A stretch of 64,000 nucleotides of DNA, taken from assembly GCA_020747015.1 (NCBI GenBank), contig JAGTJM010000011.1, positions 434,001 through 498,000 on the forward strand, written 5' to 3'. The DNA comes from Pyrenochaeta sp. MPI-SDFR-AT-0127. Taxonomy: Eukaryota > Ascomycota > Dothideomycetes > Pleosporales > Cucurbitariaceae. A program made the translations under genes and the position numbers. The notes beneath the pieces were generated by a model that was not told where the DNA came from, made no database searches, and saw only the letters and a program-made list of their open reading frames with translations. Positions 1 through 12,915 of this stretch are shown in pieces (position 1 is the stretch's first letter; the number at the start of each line of letters is the position of its first letter).

Positions 1-2969
1 TTGTCTCCGCAGCCATAATCATGTTCATGCGACAATGGTCAGAAAATAAGATTAAAAACGTCTGGGATGTCGAGGTTTGGCAAGCAGAGCGAAAACGAGG
101 CCAGAAGCTTGCGAAGAGCCAGTCGGCTGAGAGTGCGCAGTGGCTCAACTCGCTTCTTGCTTCGATATGGCCATTGATCAATCCTGATCTCTTTACAAGT
201 GTCTCCGATACACTGGAGGTATGACCATCGTAATGCTTGCTCAAGGTCTTTTACTAACCCTTACAGGACGTTATGCAAGCCTCGTTACCCAGCATGGTTC
301 GGATGGTAGCTGTCGAAGATCTTGGCCAAGGTAGCGAAGCACTCCGTCTCCTTGGTGTTCGATGGTTGCCCACAGGCGCGGCTGCCCGATCTGTGAGCTC
401 TGACGGACAACTCAAGTCCGCGAGTGAGGAGAAAGGGGATCGCAAAGTCCAGGATGACGGCGAAGGCCAAAGCGAAGCACCGGAACATGATACCATGGAG
501 GCTGAGGAGGGTGATTTTGTCAATGTGGAAGTTGCGTTCGCATATAGACCATCAACTGGGAAGGGCATCAAATCCCGAGCAAAGCACGCACATCTGTACC
601 TGGCATTCTACTTACCAGGAAAAGTCAAACTGCGTAAGTACATCTCCATTCCTCTTTCAGGTACCTCAAACTGATGATTTGTAGCTGTCTGGGTGGAACT
701 GACCGGTGTTGTTGGTGTTATGCGTCTTCGACTGCAGCTGTGTCCTGACCCTCCTTTCTTCTCAATTTGCACCATGTCTTTCCTGGGCCAGCCAAAAGTC
801 ACTCTCTCTTGCGTACCACTCATCAAGAAAGGACCCAACCTAATGGACGTACCTCTTATCTCAAAGTTCGTCCAGTCATCCATGGACGCTGCGTTGGCCG
901 AATACGTCGCCCCGAAATCCCTAACATTGGACCTCAAGGATATGATGATGGGCGATGACTTCAAGAAAGACACCATTGCACAAGGTGTACTCGTTGTCAG
1001 GATCAAGCATGCATACGATTTCAAAGAAGGAGACGCCGGCTTTGGTCCCTTTGGAGGCTCCGCAGATCCATATGTGAGTGTAGGCTGGGCCAAATTCGGA
1101 AAGCCGCTGTGGTCGACGCGCGTTTTACAGAACAATATGGAGCCTCACTGGGACGAAACATGCTTCGTTTGCGTTACACCTGAAGAGCTAAACGTCGATG
1201 AGAGTCTGAGAGTGCAGTTGTGGGACTCCGACCGCACGACTGCTGATGACGACCTTGGACGCATTGAGCTGGATCTCAAGCATTTGATGAAGAGCGAGGA
1301 GACGAACGGAAAGATGAATGACCGTGAAGACGGTTTCAGGGCACTCAAAGGTGGGGAAGGTATGCCAGGGAAGCTGAGCTGGAGTGTGGGTTACTTCTCA
1401 AAGACGAGAATCACTGACGATCAGTTGGCTGCGCAAGAAGAAGATCCTGAAATTAAGAACATTGAACAGCTGAAGAAGAAGGTCTTTGCGGAAGCAGAAA
1501 ATAAACTCCGTGAGGCTAGCAAGGATCATGAACACGAAGTCGAGCAACAAAAGGCTGAGGAGTTCAAGACTCGGCAAGACCAGCTCATCATCGCTTCACC
1601 CCCATCCGAAGATTATCCAAGTGGTATTCTCAGCATTCAGATCCATCAAATCACTGGCTTGCAGTTGGAAGTGCTGAATAAGAAGAAAGCCACTGCCAAT
1701 GCCGAAGCGACCGACGAGGAGGAAGAAGGCGACGAATTGCCATCATCATACTGCACCATCATCCTAAACCACAAGAAGGTCTTTAAGACGCGCACCAAAC
1801 CCAAGAATTCTAAGCCTTTCTTCAACGCTGGTTGTGAGCGCTTCATTCGAGATGTACGCAACACAGAAGTTCACATTGCCGTTCGCGACGCAAGGGTGCA
1901 CGAGGATGATCCACTACTCGGCATCATCTACCTCCCGCTGCAGAGAGTGTTCCACGAGCGGAGTCAGGTGAACTCTGTCTTCCCACTCGCAGGCGGTGTT
2001 GGATATGGCCGAGCCCGCGTGTCAATGGTATTCCGGAGCACTCAACTTCAGGTTCCAAAGAACATGCTTGGTTGGGATTATGGAACTTTGAACATAAACT
2101 CAACAGTCAAAGCTATCGATATCCCTGAGGATCTACAAGCTCTCAGGATGAAGATCCGCACCCGAACCAGCCGTGGTAAACTGCACTCACGTGGCAGAAA
2201 TGGAAAAGCCCACGGAGAAGACGGTCAGACCGTGTGGACCACAAGGAACGACAAGAACATTCGTCTGCCCGTGCGCATGCGGTACGCCGCGCCAATGATT
2301 ATTGAGTTTAGACAAGATGCTACCTTGAGAGATCATACCCCCGCATTTGGCATTTTTTGGCTCAAGGACATCCCAGACAATGAAGAACAGACTATACGTG
2401 TCTCTGTCTGGAAAGGAGATCTGAAACGCGCAGAGGACAACATACTCGATTCGTATGGCGAAAAGGTTGGCGAAGTTGAAGTAACCTTAACCTTCTGGTC
2501 AGGCCTCTCAGGGTACCACGAAAAGTTTGCAAAGGGCGATAAGCACCTACGCCAAGTTATGGAAGTTCTCGACGTGTGTAACGACCAAGAGTGGTCCGAC
2601 TGGGAGGAAAACGATGAGAAACCAGGCATCGACAACAACAAAGAGACTGACAACGACAGCTCATCATCATCTTCGTCCGACTCGGAAGACGGAAATGACG
2701 ACGGCAACTTCTTGCCAGATTTTCTTCAAAAGGACAAAAAGCGTGATTCGAAGCTGAATGAGGATGGTAAGAGGGGCACGGTGGATCAGATGAAGGATTA
2801 CAAGGCGTCCGCCAAGCAACTACATCGCAGGAACAGAGGTATGATGCAATGGAAAGGGCCGAGGACATTGGCCTGGATGAAGCACGTAGGTGACCGAGGC
2901 AAAGCCAAGGTAGGGAATCTGTTCCATCATCATGAGCGGAGTGGAACGGGGATTGAGACGGAGGCTTGA
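1..2969 (+). CDS. SMP- and C2-domain membrane-contact/lipid-transfer protein (Mug190/tricalbin-like), 5' partial
   Basis: The frame is open through the left window edge, so the N-terminus (probably a membrane segment) is missing. Exons are 1-218, 267-633 and 685-2969, giving about 955 residues in the window. The first two exons hold an SMP-type lipid-binding region ('ESAQWLNSLLASIWPLI'). Exon 3 holds one C2 domain with acidic calcium-type residues ('GGSADPYVSV', 'LWDSDRTTADDDLG'). After a charged helical stretch comes a second, more divergent C2 ('SSYCTIILNHKKVFKTRT ... DDPLLG'). The tail is acidic and Ser-rich, then basic. In this family SMP domains move lipids at ER-plasma membrane contacts and C2 domains bind membranes. 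The assignment to the fungal Mug190 subgroup rests on the order SMP-C2-C2 with a long tail. Both introns restore the frame exactly (LE/DVMQ and KVKL/PVWVEL). Confidence 0.85.
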
Positions 2970-3279
2970 GACGACTTTGAATACAAGATTAGCAATCAGC
3001 GTGTGCGTTTTGGCGTTGGAATGGGAAACTATACAGACTCGGGATATGAGTACATGATGTCGAAAGACTTGATGCAACATTCGGAGTAGAGGTAAACCAG
3101 AATGGACTGTCCATTCTAATGTCTCCATTAAAAGTGCAAACATACGACAATGTAATTGTTACGCATTGGTACGCTCAGCAAAAAGTAATCGCAGCATACA
3201 ACTAGCAGTTTAGGAGAGTTTTATCTATAAAAAGTCTATGATTTATCAAACATGTCGTCTATACCAATGATGCGAGGTC
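2970..3279. other. Intergenic, between convergent 3' ends
   Basis: This AT-rich spacer lies between two genes that face each other. It presumably holds both 3' UTRs. No coding signal is seen. Confidence 0.6.
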
Positions 3280-4272
3280 TCATCTTCCTGTACTTTGTGC
3301 CCATTCATTGATTTCGTCAAAGTCCCTCGCCCACACTACGTTCCACTTGTCTGATTTCTCCCAGTCTTTCAACGGCAGACACTGGATGCCCAATCGCTCC
3401 AAAGCCTCTGCGAGCCTTTTCTGCGAGCTACCCATTGGGTCGTCGCGTATGCAGATGCCCAGGTCTGCTGCGAGAAGGCATTCGATATCTGTCCAGCTGT
3501 CTCCAATATAGACTATTTGTGATGATTTGCCAGAAGTCAGATTGGCGCTTCTCAAGTGCTCTAGACATTGTAGCTTATCGCCACTGGAGACGATTTTCGT
3601 ATTGCCGTCAGGAGAGATGTGGCCATTTGACGATGTCCCCTCCTGGATGCCTTGGAGCTCATTTGCGTAAATGGAATCCAGCCTCAGCTCAGCACCTGCT
3701 GCGCTGATACAGGCAAGGATGAAGTGGCGGCTCCAGTTCACGCTTAGAATGTGGAAGTTTGTTTTGTGGCTCTGAATGTGATTGAAAAAGTCTACATAGC
3801 CGGTGCGGATTTGAATCTGCTGTGAGGTAATGGCTGTGTTTGCCCCCTGGCTCAATTGCTCCTTGGTCAAACCTTGGAAGATTCCACTCTCAGATACGCG
3901 GTCCAGACTTCGTTGTTCCACGACTTGCAAACTCTCCAGGAGCGTCTTTTCTTCCTCGACGGTCTTGGGGAGTGCACCGCCAGGAGCAAGTTCAGCAAGC
4001 GTGGTTGTGTAGTCGTCGAGGTAGGCTTGTGTTACGCGGTTCCAGTGTTTTAAAGTGGGGAAATTAGGCTTGGTAGTTGCAGAAATATTGACAAGTGCGT
4101 CCAGAGTGTCGTGTGAAGTGATTGTGCCATCCCAATCGAGGATCCAGTGAACTGGTGAGCTAGGGGATGCCACGGGCTTGAGTGGCATGGTGGGTGATGC
4201 CCTGTAGGACAACAAGGTTGAAAATGCAGATAAGCTTCTTAAAGGGAGCTTGCGAAAAAGCAAAGGCGACAT
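3280..4272 (-). CDS. HAD-superfamily phosphatase-like hydrolase (Cto1/YCR015C-like)
   Basis: Single exon, 330 residues, ATG at 4272. HAD motif I is 'LDWDGTITSHDTLDAL' near residue 45. The first Asp would be the nucleophile, and the second position of the usual DxD is also Asp. The C-terminal motif is 'YIGDSWTDIECLLAAD', giving the GDSxxD metal-binding Asp pair. The spacing fits HAD subfamily IB (phosphoserine-phosphatase-like). The first 35 residues are rich in Arg, Leu and Ser with no acidic residues, so a mitochondrial presequence is possible; a second Met at residue 29 could give a cytosolic form. The substrate is not known from sequence. The family is certain; the Cto1 relation is an inference from size and motif layout. 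Confidence 0.82.
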   Translation of the reverse strand: MSPLLFRKLPLRSLSAFSTLLSYRASPTMPLKPVASPSSPVHWILDWDGTITSHDTLDALVNISATTKPNFPTLKHWNRVTQAYLDDYTTTLAELAPGGALPKTVEEEKTLLESLQVVEQRSLDRVSESGIFQGLTKEQLSQGANTAITSQQIQIRTGYVDFFNHIQSHKTNFHILSVNWSRHFILACISAAGAELRLDSIYANELQGIQEGTSSNGHISPDGNTKIVSSGDKLQCLEHLRSANLTSGKSSQIVYIGDSWTDIECLLAADLGICIRDDPMGSSQKRLAEALERLGIQCLPLKDWEKSDKWNVVWARDFDEINEWAQSTGR

Positions 4273-5040
4273 GAAGACACACTTTTCGAATCAAAAGTCA
4301 TGTCCTGGGCATGATTGCCGTAGGATGCAAACGACGAAGGTTGTAGAGAGCGTCTAGGGGCACCTGGATGGAATGCCTGTCTCCACGCGACCGTACCCTG
4401 TATAGATCCAGTGACGTGGTTAGAGCATACGCAGCCTACTCCTAGACGATGATAATCAAGCACGTATGTATGGGTGCTTTTTGGTATCCCACGGAGGTTT
4501 GCTCAGCTGTGATTGCTCGAGCAAGCGGGGGGGAAAATGGCGCACGCAGGTTCGCGTCAACAAGGGCAGGAGCAAGAGACAACGGTAACTTTTACCGACT
4601 ACACTACGCGACATTGTATATGACCGTCTCTTCTCCTTCAAACGACGCTGTAGCTGCACTCGACCTTCAATTGCAATGGGGCGCCGCTTTTCGTGTTCGT
4701 CTCCGCTCGTCGGCACCCCCTCACGCATCACGAGACCGGCGCCACGAGCCAATGGGAGACGCTCCAAAAGGATCAGCCGCGCTGAACCGATCCGATGTCG
4801 TTGGCTTGTCTCTTAAGTGCAGGTTGACGCGGGCATCGTTCGTGGATTTTTCATACATGATCCCTATGCGCAGGATTTGGCTAGATGCGGCACCGAGCCT
4901 CAACCAACAAGGAAAATAAGAACCCTTCGCTCCCGCGGTTTTCTTCTCGTCCTGGAACAATCTCTCTGGACAAAGACAATCTTCCCCACTACTTTTGCCC
5001 CGCGTTTCTCCAATCAATCCATAAGCACAGCACACCCATC
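4273..5040. other. Shared 5' region of the HAD gene (-) and ornithine aminotransferase (+)
   Basis: This divergent promoter region has long ORFs but none with recognisable protein features. A 20-codon upstream ORF (4857-4919, ATG ATC CCT ... TAA) lies 121 nt before the aminotransferase start and would be in the leader if transcription begins upstream of it. The transcription start is not known. Confidence 0.5.
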
Positions 5041-6637
5041 ATGGCTCCCGGCGCAATCCAGAACGACACCACGCTTGCGGGCAATGGCACTGCTCTGAAG
5101 CCTACGGCTCGCTCCTTCCACCCTACAGGCACCCCAGATCCCACAAAGTACCATTCTTCGTCGACAACAGAAGCAATTGGCGCAGAGGCCAACTTCGCCG
5201 CTCACAACTACCATCCGCTCCCAATTGGTATGCAACAACCCACAGGCTGCATGCGTGCACACAGCTAATTACAACAGTCTTCGCTCGCGCAAGTGGATGC
5301 AGCGTTTGGGATCCCGAGGGCAAGCACTACCTCGACTTTCTGTCGGCCTACAGCGCCGTCAACCAGGGCCACTGTCATCCCGAGCTTGTCAAGGCATTGA
5401 CTGAGCAAGCATCACGATTGACCCTCAGCAGTCGGGCCTTCTACAACGATGTCTTTCCACGATTCGCAGAGTATGCTACCAAATTGTTTGGTTTCGACAT
5501 GATCCTCCCAATGAACACGGGTGCCGAAGCGGTCGAGACCGCCGTCAAGGTCGCGCGCAAGTGGGGCTACAAGGTCAAGGGTATCCCACAGAATGAGGCA
5601 TTGGTCTTCTCGGTCACAGAAAACTTCCATGGCCGAACAGTAAGTAGCAATGTTGCCATGAGAGATACAGGCTGACGTAGATTTAGTTCGCAGCTATCAC
5701 CATGTCCACGGATCCCGAGTCACGCGACAACTACGGCCCCTACCTTCCTGGTATCGGAAGCAATTGCCCTTCGACAGGCAAGCCAATTCGCTATAACAAT
5801 GTCGACGACATTCGCGATGTCCTAGAACGCCATGGAAAGAACACTGCTGCGTTCCTGGTCGAGCCAATCCAAGGCGAGGCAGGCATCGTCGTCCCAGATG
5901 ATAGCTACCTTCGCGAAGTCAGGGCTCTTTGCGACAAGCACAATGTACTTCTCATCTGTGATGAAATTCAAACAGGTATTGCACGAACCGGCAAGATGTT
6001 GTGCCATGAATGGAGTGGCATCAAGCCTGACCTCGTCCTGCTTGGCAAAGCCATCTCAGGCGGCATGTATCCCGTCTCATGCGTCCTAGGATCAAAAGAG
6101 GTCATGCTCACCATCGAACCTGGAACACATGGTTCAACCTACGGTGGCAACCCACTCGGCTCCGCTGTTGCCATCCGAGCACTAGAGCTGATCCAAGAGG
6201 AGAACATGATCGAACGTGCCGAAACGCTGGGCAAGAAGTTCCGCGAAGGCCTAAAGAACATCAACAACCCGATGATCACAACCATCCGTGGAAAGGGTCT
6301 GTTGAACGCAATCGTCATTGACGAGAGCAAGACGAACGGGCATAGCGCCTGGGATCTCTGCATGCTCTTCAAAGAGAAGGGACTACTGGTAGGAAGAGCC
6401 CTCAAGATTGCGCACAAGAAAGACATCGATCATACTAACACTTGTGAACAGGCCAAGCCTACTCATCAAAACATCATTCGTCTCGCACCCCCGCTTGTAA
6501 TTACTGACGAGGAAGTCGATTCCGCCCTTGCAATCATCAAGGAGGCTATGGAGGAGCTCCCTAAGTTATCAGGTAAGAGGGAAGCAGAGGTGCTGCCCGA
6601 GGGAGAGAAGAATGTACATATCGGAGTAGACAACTAA
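5041..6637 (+). CDS. CAR2: Ornithine aminotransferase
   Basis: PLP enzyme that converts ornithine plus 2-oxoglutarate to glutamate semialdehyde plus glutamate in arginine breakdown; in fungi it is cytosolic. Exons are 5041-5227, 5278-5639, 5687-6388 and 6452-6637. Family blocks are clear: 'FLSAYSAVNQGHCHP', 'MNTGAEAVETAVKVARKWGY', 'ICDEIQTGIARTGK' and 'LLGKAISGGMYPVS', whose Lys is the PLP Schiff-base residue, then 'GSTYGGNPLGSAVA'. The last intron (6389-6451, 63 nt) is open in frame, so a naive reading adds 21 residues. Removing it gives 'KGLLAKPTHQNIIRLAPPL', the usual family sequence. The start at 5041 gives the common short N-terminus without a mitochondrial presequence. Confidence 0.96.
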
Positions 6638-6824
6638 GCAAGCAGACGGTTGCTTTCCTTACGATACCCTAGTGAATCCTGGTAGCGGGCATGGGCCGCT
6701 TTGGCGTTGCTGGATCATATCATACATACCTTGTGCTCTGGTGCTCGTCTCAGGATAAACCTCCTACATCTCTAAGACTTTGCATAGGGGGGGCTAGATG
6801 TCTTTAAGACAATTTACGGCGTCC

Positions 6825-6830
6825 AATAAA
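6825..6830 (+). terminator. Polyadenylation-signal-like AATAAA
   Basis: An AATAAA hexamer lies 188 nt after the aminotransferase stop codon. Position and orientation fit a 3'-end signal, but fungal signals are loose, so this is only suggestive. Confidence 0.35.
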
Positions 6831-8271
6831 AGAATGATAGGATGTTGAATCTACATAGGCTTACATGAAAAAAGTACTTATCTCTCTTATACTGTGCATC
6901 ACATTTGCAACATTGACATTTGATGTATGTGGTCTACAAGTTGCTTTGGCCTATAACGGCTCTGTGTAACAATGGTCAGCATACTAATCTAGCGCTGACA
7001 ATTTTCGCCGCGCCAAAAAAAAAAGAAAAGGGCCAACCGCCCGTTCAGAACGACATGCCCCATGTTTTCTAGGATCAGGCTTTAGCAACACGCAAGGGAC
7101 GGTTTACTCGGAGTTGCAATTTAGTCTTGTTAATGCTAGTCGTCCGCTGATGTTACAAAAGCACCGAAATTGCCAGATATTCTCTAACCGTGCTTAATAT
7201 CCCCCCTTTTTGAGGGTTCATGTGTGCCGTCGGTATTATCTTTCTATTTCTTTCCGCACAAGCATCCAGATGCTGACCATATATCCTTGGCTGCATGCAA
7301 CAGGTTATCGCACATATGCTGTGTTGTGGGAACATGTGACGCCCGAGGAAGGCCACTGGCGGATAGGTATGCAAACGTGACTGCAAGCCTAGGCATCAGT
7401 ATGACGATGATCGGTGTGAGAAACACGTGTAGAGCGCAACGACTCCGTTCCAGGGAGAGTTGCGACGTCGAACTGCGTGATGCGAAGAAATACGACAACC
7501 ACGCGTCAATTCAGTCGAGATCCAATGGTCCCACATTTGATGGTTGCTGCCGATAGAACCACACTAAGGCGTTTGAGATATCCCGACCGAGCCCTTACAG
7601 TGTCCCTCTTTTTCATTCGCCCCACAGCCAGGGAATATGGCCAGAGTATCGGACGAAAGTACTTACACTTTCAGGATAAAACCGGCCAAGCTATCCAAGT
7701 CACCGATAGTAATCAACACATCGGCAATATCGGCCTTGGACATCTGAGGATTCCGCTGCCGTCTCGCTAGGGCCCATGGCCCCGCCCCGTCCCCGTTCAT
7801 AGCGCCAGTCGATACGCCTTTACGACGTCGAAACATGGATGGAATGGCATGTAAGGAAAGTCTGTCGAAGACGCTGTCGAGGGTTTTGGGTGTTGACGGC
7901 GTGTTTCCATTGTTTTAACCGATGCTGTGTCATGTACTCTTTGTTTTAGAATGCCATCCTGGCACGCAGAACATGGACCCGGACCGTGATATACGGTGAG
8001 TCGGGTCATCGGGGTACTTCAAGGGCCGATGGCGTACACTAATAGTTCAATGCTTAGCAACCCCAGGTTATGCATCCCTTCGCGCCATCTCCCATTGGCG
8101 AGATTTATCTCCGTCTATGACCAGACGCTAACTTGTAATCATGGCTCTGATTTCATGACTGTCTTATTCCTGTAGTTGCCTTCTGTCGGCAGAATTCTTC
8201 ACAGCTCGTCAGTGACGTTCCCTCCATCTTCACCCTTAATGCTTTGACGGCCTACTTTTAATTCTGCTGGA

Positions 8272-8278
8272 TATATAA
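8272..8278 (+). promoter_or_regulatory. TATA box
   Basis: TATATAA lies 82-88 nt before the ABC transporter ATG. No other ATG occurs between it and the start. A strong TATA is typical of inducible genes such as drug pumps. Confidence 0.5.
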
Positions 8279-8359
8279 TTGTGTCCGCTCATTGAGCTCA
8301 GTCCGACGCATCTCCTTTATTCGTCATCGGAAGCTCGCTTCCCGGCCAGCTAAGAACAA

Positions 8360-11300
8360 ATGGCAAAATCAACATCGACGTCATCACTGGATGAAAATGA
8401 AAAAGAGAAGGATTTCGGATTAGTGGATCCTCAGGCCAAAGCGCAACAGCCTGTAGAGTATGAGGCGGAATTCGAACCGATCAAGACGGGCCAGAGGGAA
8501 AAGGACGTCGAAAATGGCGATAACCGAAGCTCAAGAGGCGCTCTATCGAGATTGACCACCGGGACCAGCGCATATTCAGAAACGAGCGACAATGACTCTG
8601 ACGCGACGCGCTCTGTACGGAGAAAGAAGCCATTTTACAAGAGACTAAATGTCTTGAAGAACAACCCACCACCTGTGCCCAAGGAACGAGAGGTCTGCCC
8701 GGAGTACAGCGCACCCCTGCTCAGCCGGCTCACCTGGCAATGGATGCATCCATTGATGAGGGTCGGATACAAGCGCCCGCTTGAGAAGAACGACATTTGG
8801 TCTGTGAATCCAGATCGGAGTGCTGATGTTATGGCAGAGAGGCTAGAAGCGGCTTTCCAGAGACGGAGAGCAGCGGGCTATCCACGACCACTGCTCGGTG
8901 CCATGTTCGAAACATTCAAATGGGAATTCATCATCGGAGGCCTCTGCCAGCTCACCGCGTCGATTATACAAAGCGTTGCGCCGTTTATATTACGCTACCT
9001 GATCCAATTTGCTGGAAGAGCCTATGTGGCTCAACGTACAGGAGCACCTGCACCGGATATAGGAGAGGGAATCGGATTGGTCATTGGCATAACGGTCCTG
9101 CAGGCCTGCCAGAGCTTCGCAACCAACCACTTCATGTACCGTGGAATGATGATTGGTGGCGAGGCAAGAGGTGTTTTGATCGCACTCATCTTCAGCAAGG
9201 CCATGAAGCTGTCTGGGCGAGCAAAGGCCGGTGGCCAGGCTCTTGTTGAAGCACCGCCGCCAGACATAAAACCTGGAAGCGAAGCCGAGCGCGCCTGGTA
9301 TAAGAAGATCTTGAAGAAGAAGCAGAAAAAGCAACCGCCGACTGGTGCAAATGGTGTAGCAGGGGATGGTGAGGGATGGGGCAATGGTCGCATCGTGAAT
9401 TTGATGTCTACGGACACTTATCGCATCGATCAAGCCAGCGGTTTCTTCCACATGATCTATACTGCGCCAATCGGTATCTTGGTCACAACTGCCCTGCTTC
9501 TCGTCAACCTGACGTACAGCGCGCTTCCTGGTCTCGGTCTCATCCTAATCGCAATGCCACTCCTTGGCCGAGCTGTAAAGTCGCTATTCCGCCGAAGAGT
9601 GGCCATCAACAAAATCACCGACCAGCGCGTGAGCTTGACGCAGGAGATTCTGCAAGGTGTTCGCTTCGTCAAGTACTTTGGCTGGGAGACGAGCTTTCTC
9701 AAGCGAATCCAAACTATCAGGAAGAAGGAGATTCACGATATCCAGATCCTACTGACCATCCGAAACGCCATTCTTTCCGTGGGAATGTCAATGCCTGTCT
9801 TCGCCTCCATGATCTCATTCATCACCTACTCGCAGGTCAACAACAACCTTGACCCGGCACGCATCTTCTCCTCGCTGGCTCTGTTCAACTCGATGCGCAT
9901 CCCGCTGAACTTCCTCCCCCTTGTGATTGGCCAAGTCATCGACGCAAATGTATCAGTGAAGCGGATCCAAGAATTCCTCCTCGCCGAAGAAGCCGAGGAG
10001 AGCGCGACGTGGGACTACAATGCAAAGGATGCCGTCGTGCTAAAAAATGCAGACTTCACCTGGGAGCGCCATCCAACGCAAGATGCTGAAGATTCGCCAG
10101 GGAAGAAAAAGGACACAAAGCAAGAGAAGAAACAGAAGAAGGCTGCTGTGCAACCAACGCAAGGCGAAAATGGCAATGCGGCATCGTCTAATACAACGAT
10201 TGTGGAGGAAGAAAAGCCCTTTGAGATGAAAGGAATCGACCTACAATTCGGAAGAAATGAGCTGGTCGCCATCATCGGCAGTGTGGGCTCAGGAAAGAGT
10301 TCCCTCCTCGCCGCACTCGCCGGAGACATGCGCAAGACGAACGGTGAAGTCGTCATCGGAGCATCTCGAGCCTTCTGCCCACAATACGCCTGGATCCAAA
10401 ACGCCACTGTGCGCGAAAACATAGTCTTCGGCAAAGACTTCAAGCGCAAGTGGTACGACCAGGTCATCGACGCGTGCGCACTTCGCCCAGACCTCGACAT
10501 GCTTCCGCACGGCGACGCGACCGAGATTGGCGAGCGCGGCATCACCGTCTCGGGTGGTCAGAAGCAGCGCATGAATATCGCGCGGGCCATTTATTTCGAT
10601 GCGGACATTGTGCTCATGGACGACCCGCTGAGTGCGGTGGATGCACATGTGGGTCGACATATCATGGACAATGCGATTTGCGGGCTGCTCAAAGATAAAT
10701 GCCGTATTCTTGCTACGCATCAACTCCACGTGCTCGACCGCTGCGACAGGATCATCTGGGTCGAGGATGGGCGTGTACAAGCTGTGGATACGTTTGACAA
10801 TCTCATGGCCGGGAATGAAGGCTTCCAGCAGCTGATGAGCACGACGGCGAAGCATGAGGAGCAGGAGGACGAAGATGGGAATGAAGATGATGGCGAAGCC
10901 GAAGTCAAGGACACCAAGAAGCAAAGACGGAGCAAGAAGCAAGCAGCTCTTATGCAAGTCGAGGAGCGTGCCACAAAGAGCGTATCGTGGAATGTCTGGA
11001 TCGAGTATATTCGAGCGGGAGGCGGCCTCTGGGTCGGCCCTCTTGTCTTTATTCTGTTAGTACTCAGTCAAGGAGCGAACATTGTGACGAGCTTATGGCT
11101 ATCATACTGGACTTCGAATAAGTTTGGGTACAGTGAGGTAAGAGTTGCTTCTACAAACTGCCCTTGTGCAATAAACGCTAACTCCAAAACTGCAGGGTGT
11201 ATACATTGGCGCCTACTCCGCCTTTGGGTTCAGCCAGGCCCTCTTCATGTTTCTGTTCTCCTTTGCGGTTTCTGTCTTCGGCACCGAGGCCGGCAAGAAG

Positions 11301-12915
11301 ATGCTTCATAGAGCCATCACTCGAGTCCTGCGCGCGCCCATGTCCTTCTTCGATACCACCCCGCTCGGTCGCATCACGAATCGCTTCAGTAAAGACATTG
11401 ATGTCATGGACAACACGTTGACAGATGCCATGCGCATGTACTTTATCACCCTCGCCATGATCATATCGTAAGTGACCTATAGCTTTTGAGCCTCGACCGC
11501 CTCTTACACCTGAACCTGTACTGACTGAGCCTTCAGGGTCTTCATCCTCATTGTCTCCTATTACTACTACTATGCCATCGCTCTTGGGCCTCTGCTCATC
11601 TTCTTCATGTTCTCAGCCGCTTTTTACCGATCTTCCGCTCGAGAGGTGAAGCGGCATGAGTCTGTTCTGCGAAGCACAGTATTTGCTCGATTCGGTGAGG
11701 CGGTCACAGGCACTGCAACGATCCGCGCCTATGGGCTTGAAGATCAGTTCTCCAAGTCTGTCCGGGCCTCTGTGGACGACATGAACAGTGCTTACTACCT
11801 CACCTTTGCCAATCAGCGTTGGCTGAGCGTGCGGTTGGATGTTGTGGGTATCCTCTTGGTGTTTTCAACTGGTATCCTGGTTGTCACAAGCCGGTTTGAT
11901 GTCAATCCTAGTATTGCCGGCTTGGTTCTCTCATACATCCTCACCATTGTTCAGATGATTCAATTCACTGTGCGTCAACTTGCCGAAGTCGAGAACAACA
12001 TGAACGCGACTGAACGCATACATCATTACGGAACCGAGTTGGAGGAAGAGGCACCCCTACATATGGGTGAGGTACGGCCAACATGGCCCGAGCACGGAGA
12101 AATTGTCTTTGACAACGTAGAGATGAGATACCGCACCGGTCTACCTCTAGTACTGAAAGGCCTGAGTATGCACGTCCGCGCTGGCGAGCGCATTGGTGTC
12201 GTTGGTCGCACTGGGGCCGGCAAGTCGTCCATCATGTCAGCGCTGTTCCGGCTTCAGGAGTTGTCAGGCGGTTCAATTGTCATTGATGGCGTTGACATTG
12301 GCAAAATTGGTCTTCACGACTTGCGGTCAAAGCTAGCAATCATTCCTCAGGATCCTACCCTTTTCAAAGGAACGATCAGGTCGAATTTGGATCCGTTTCA
12401 TGAACATTCAGATCTCGAGCTATGGGGAGCCTTGCGGCAATCCGATCTTGTGTCCAACGAGTCGACAATGGATGACCACTCTGGGAGGATTCACCTGGAC
12501 AGTGTAGTAGAGGAGGAGGGTGAGTCATGCTCTGCGTACAGACTGCATTCAGGACATGTACTAACATGCTACAGGTCTCAATTTCTCGCTCGGTCAGCGA
12601 CAACTACTGGCATTGGCAAGAGCACTAGTCCGGGGCTCCCAGATCATTGTGTGCGACGAAGCTACTAGCTCTGTCGACTTTGAGACTGATGCGAAGATCC
12701 AAAGGACGATCGTCGAGGGTTTCCGAGGAAAAACACTGCTCTGCATCGCGCATCGTCTCAAGACCATTATCAACTACGATCGCATCTGCGTCATGGATGC
12801 GGGGTTGATCGCGGAGCTCGATACCCCGCTGAAACTCTACGACCAAGGCGGAATATTCAGGAGCATGTGTGAGCGATCTGGTATCCGGAGAAGCGACTTC
12901 TTTGGGGAGAGCTAG
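8360..12915 (+). CDS. YOR1: ABC transporter, ABCC (MRP) subfamily, Yor1-like multidrug/oligomycin pump
   Basis: Full-length ABCC exporter without the extra N-terminal TMD0, 1457 residues, close to yeast Yor1. Exons are 8360-11137, 11196-11467, 11537-12519 and 12575-12915; all joins keep frame. Order: disordered acidic N-terminus, TMD1, NBD1 (Walker A 'GSVGSGKSS' near 640, signature 'VSGGQKQR' near 730, Walker B 'VLMDDPLSAVD'), TMD2, NBD2 (Walker A 'GRTGAGKSS' near 1240, signature 'FSLGQRQ' near 1348, Walker B 'VCDEATSSVD'). NBD1 has Asp where the catalytic Glu is expected, and NBD2 has Glu. This asymmetry is normal in ABCC proteins. Two Lys-rich linkers (around 310-335 and 580-615) interrupt the domains. 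Yor1 relatives export anionic drugs and may move phospholipid at the plasma membrane. The substrate here is not known. Confidence 0.92.

Larger units (their letters stand above)
6638..8359. other. Long intergenic region upstream of the ABC transporter
   Basis: About 1.7 kb with no supported gene. The left end is the 3' UTR of the aminotransferase. The rest is presumably the regulatory region of the transporter. An A-rich tract lies near 7014-7030. Short ORFs here lack codon bias or recognisable motifs. Confidence 0.5.

Noticed and set aside
4449..4919. 156-codon ORF on the + strand upstream of ornithine aminotransferase
   Set aside because: No recognisable motif, overlapped by ORFs on the other strand, and lies in the divergent promoter region.
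10289..10957. 222-codon minus-strand ORF inside the ABC transporter
   Set aside because: Antisense shadow of NBD1 coding sequence.
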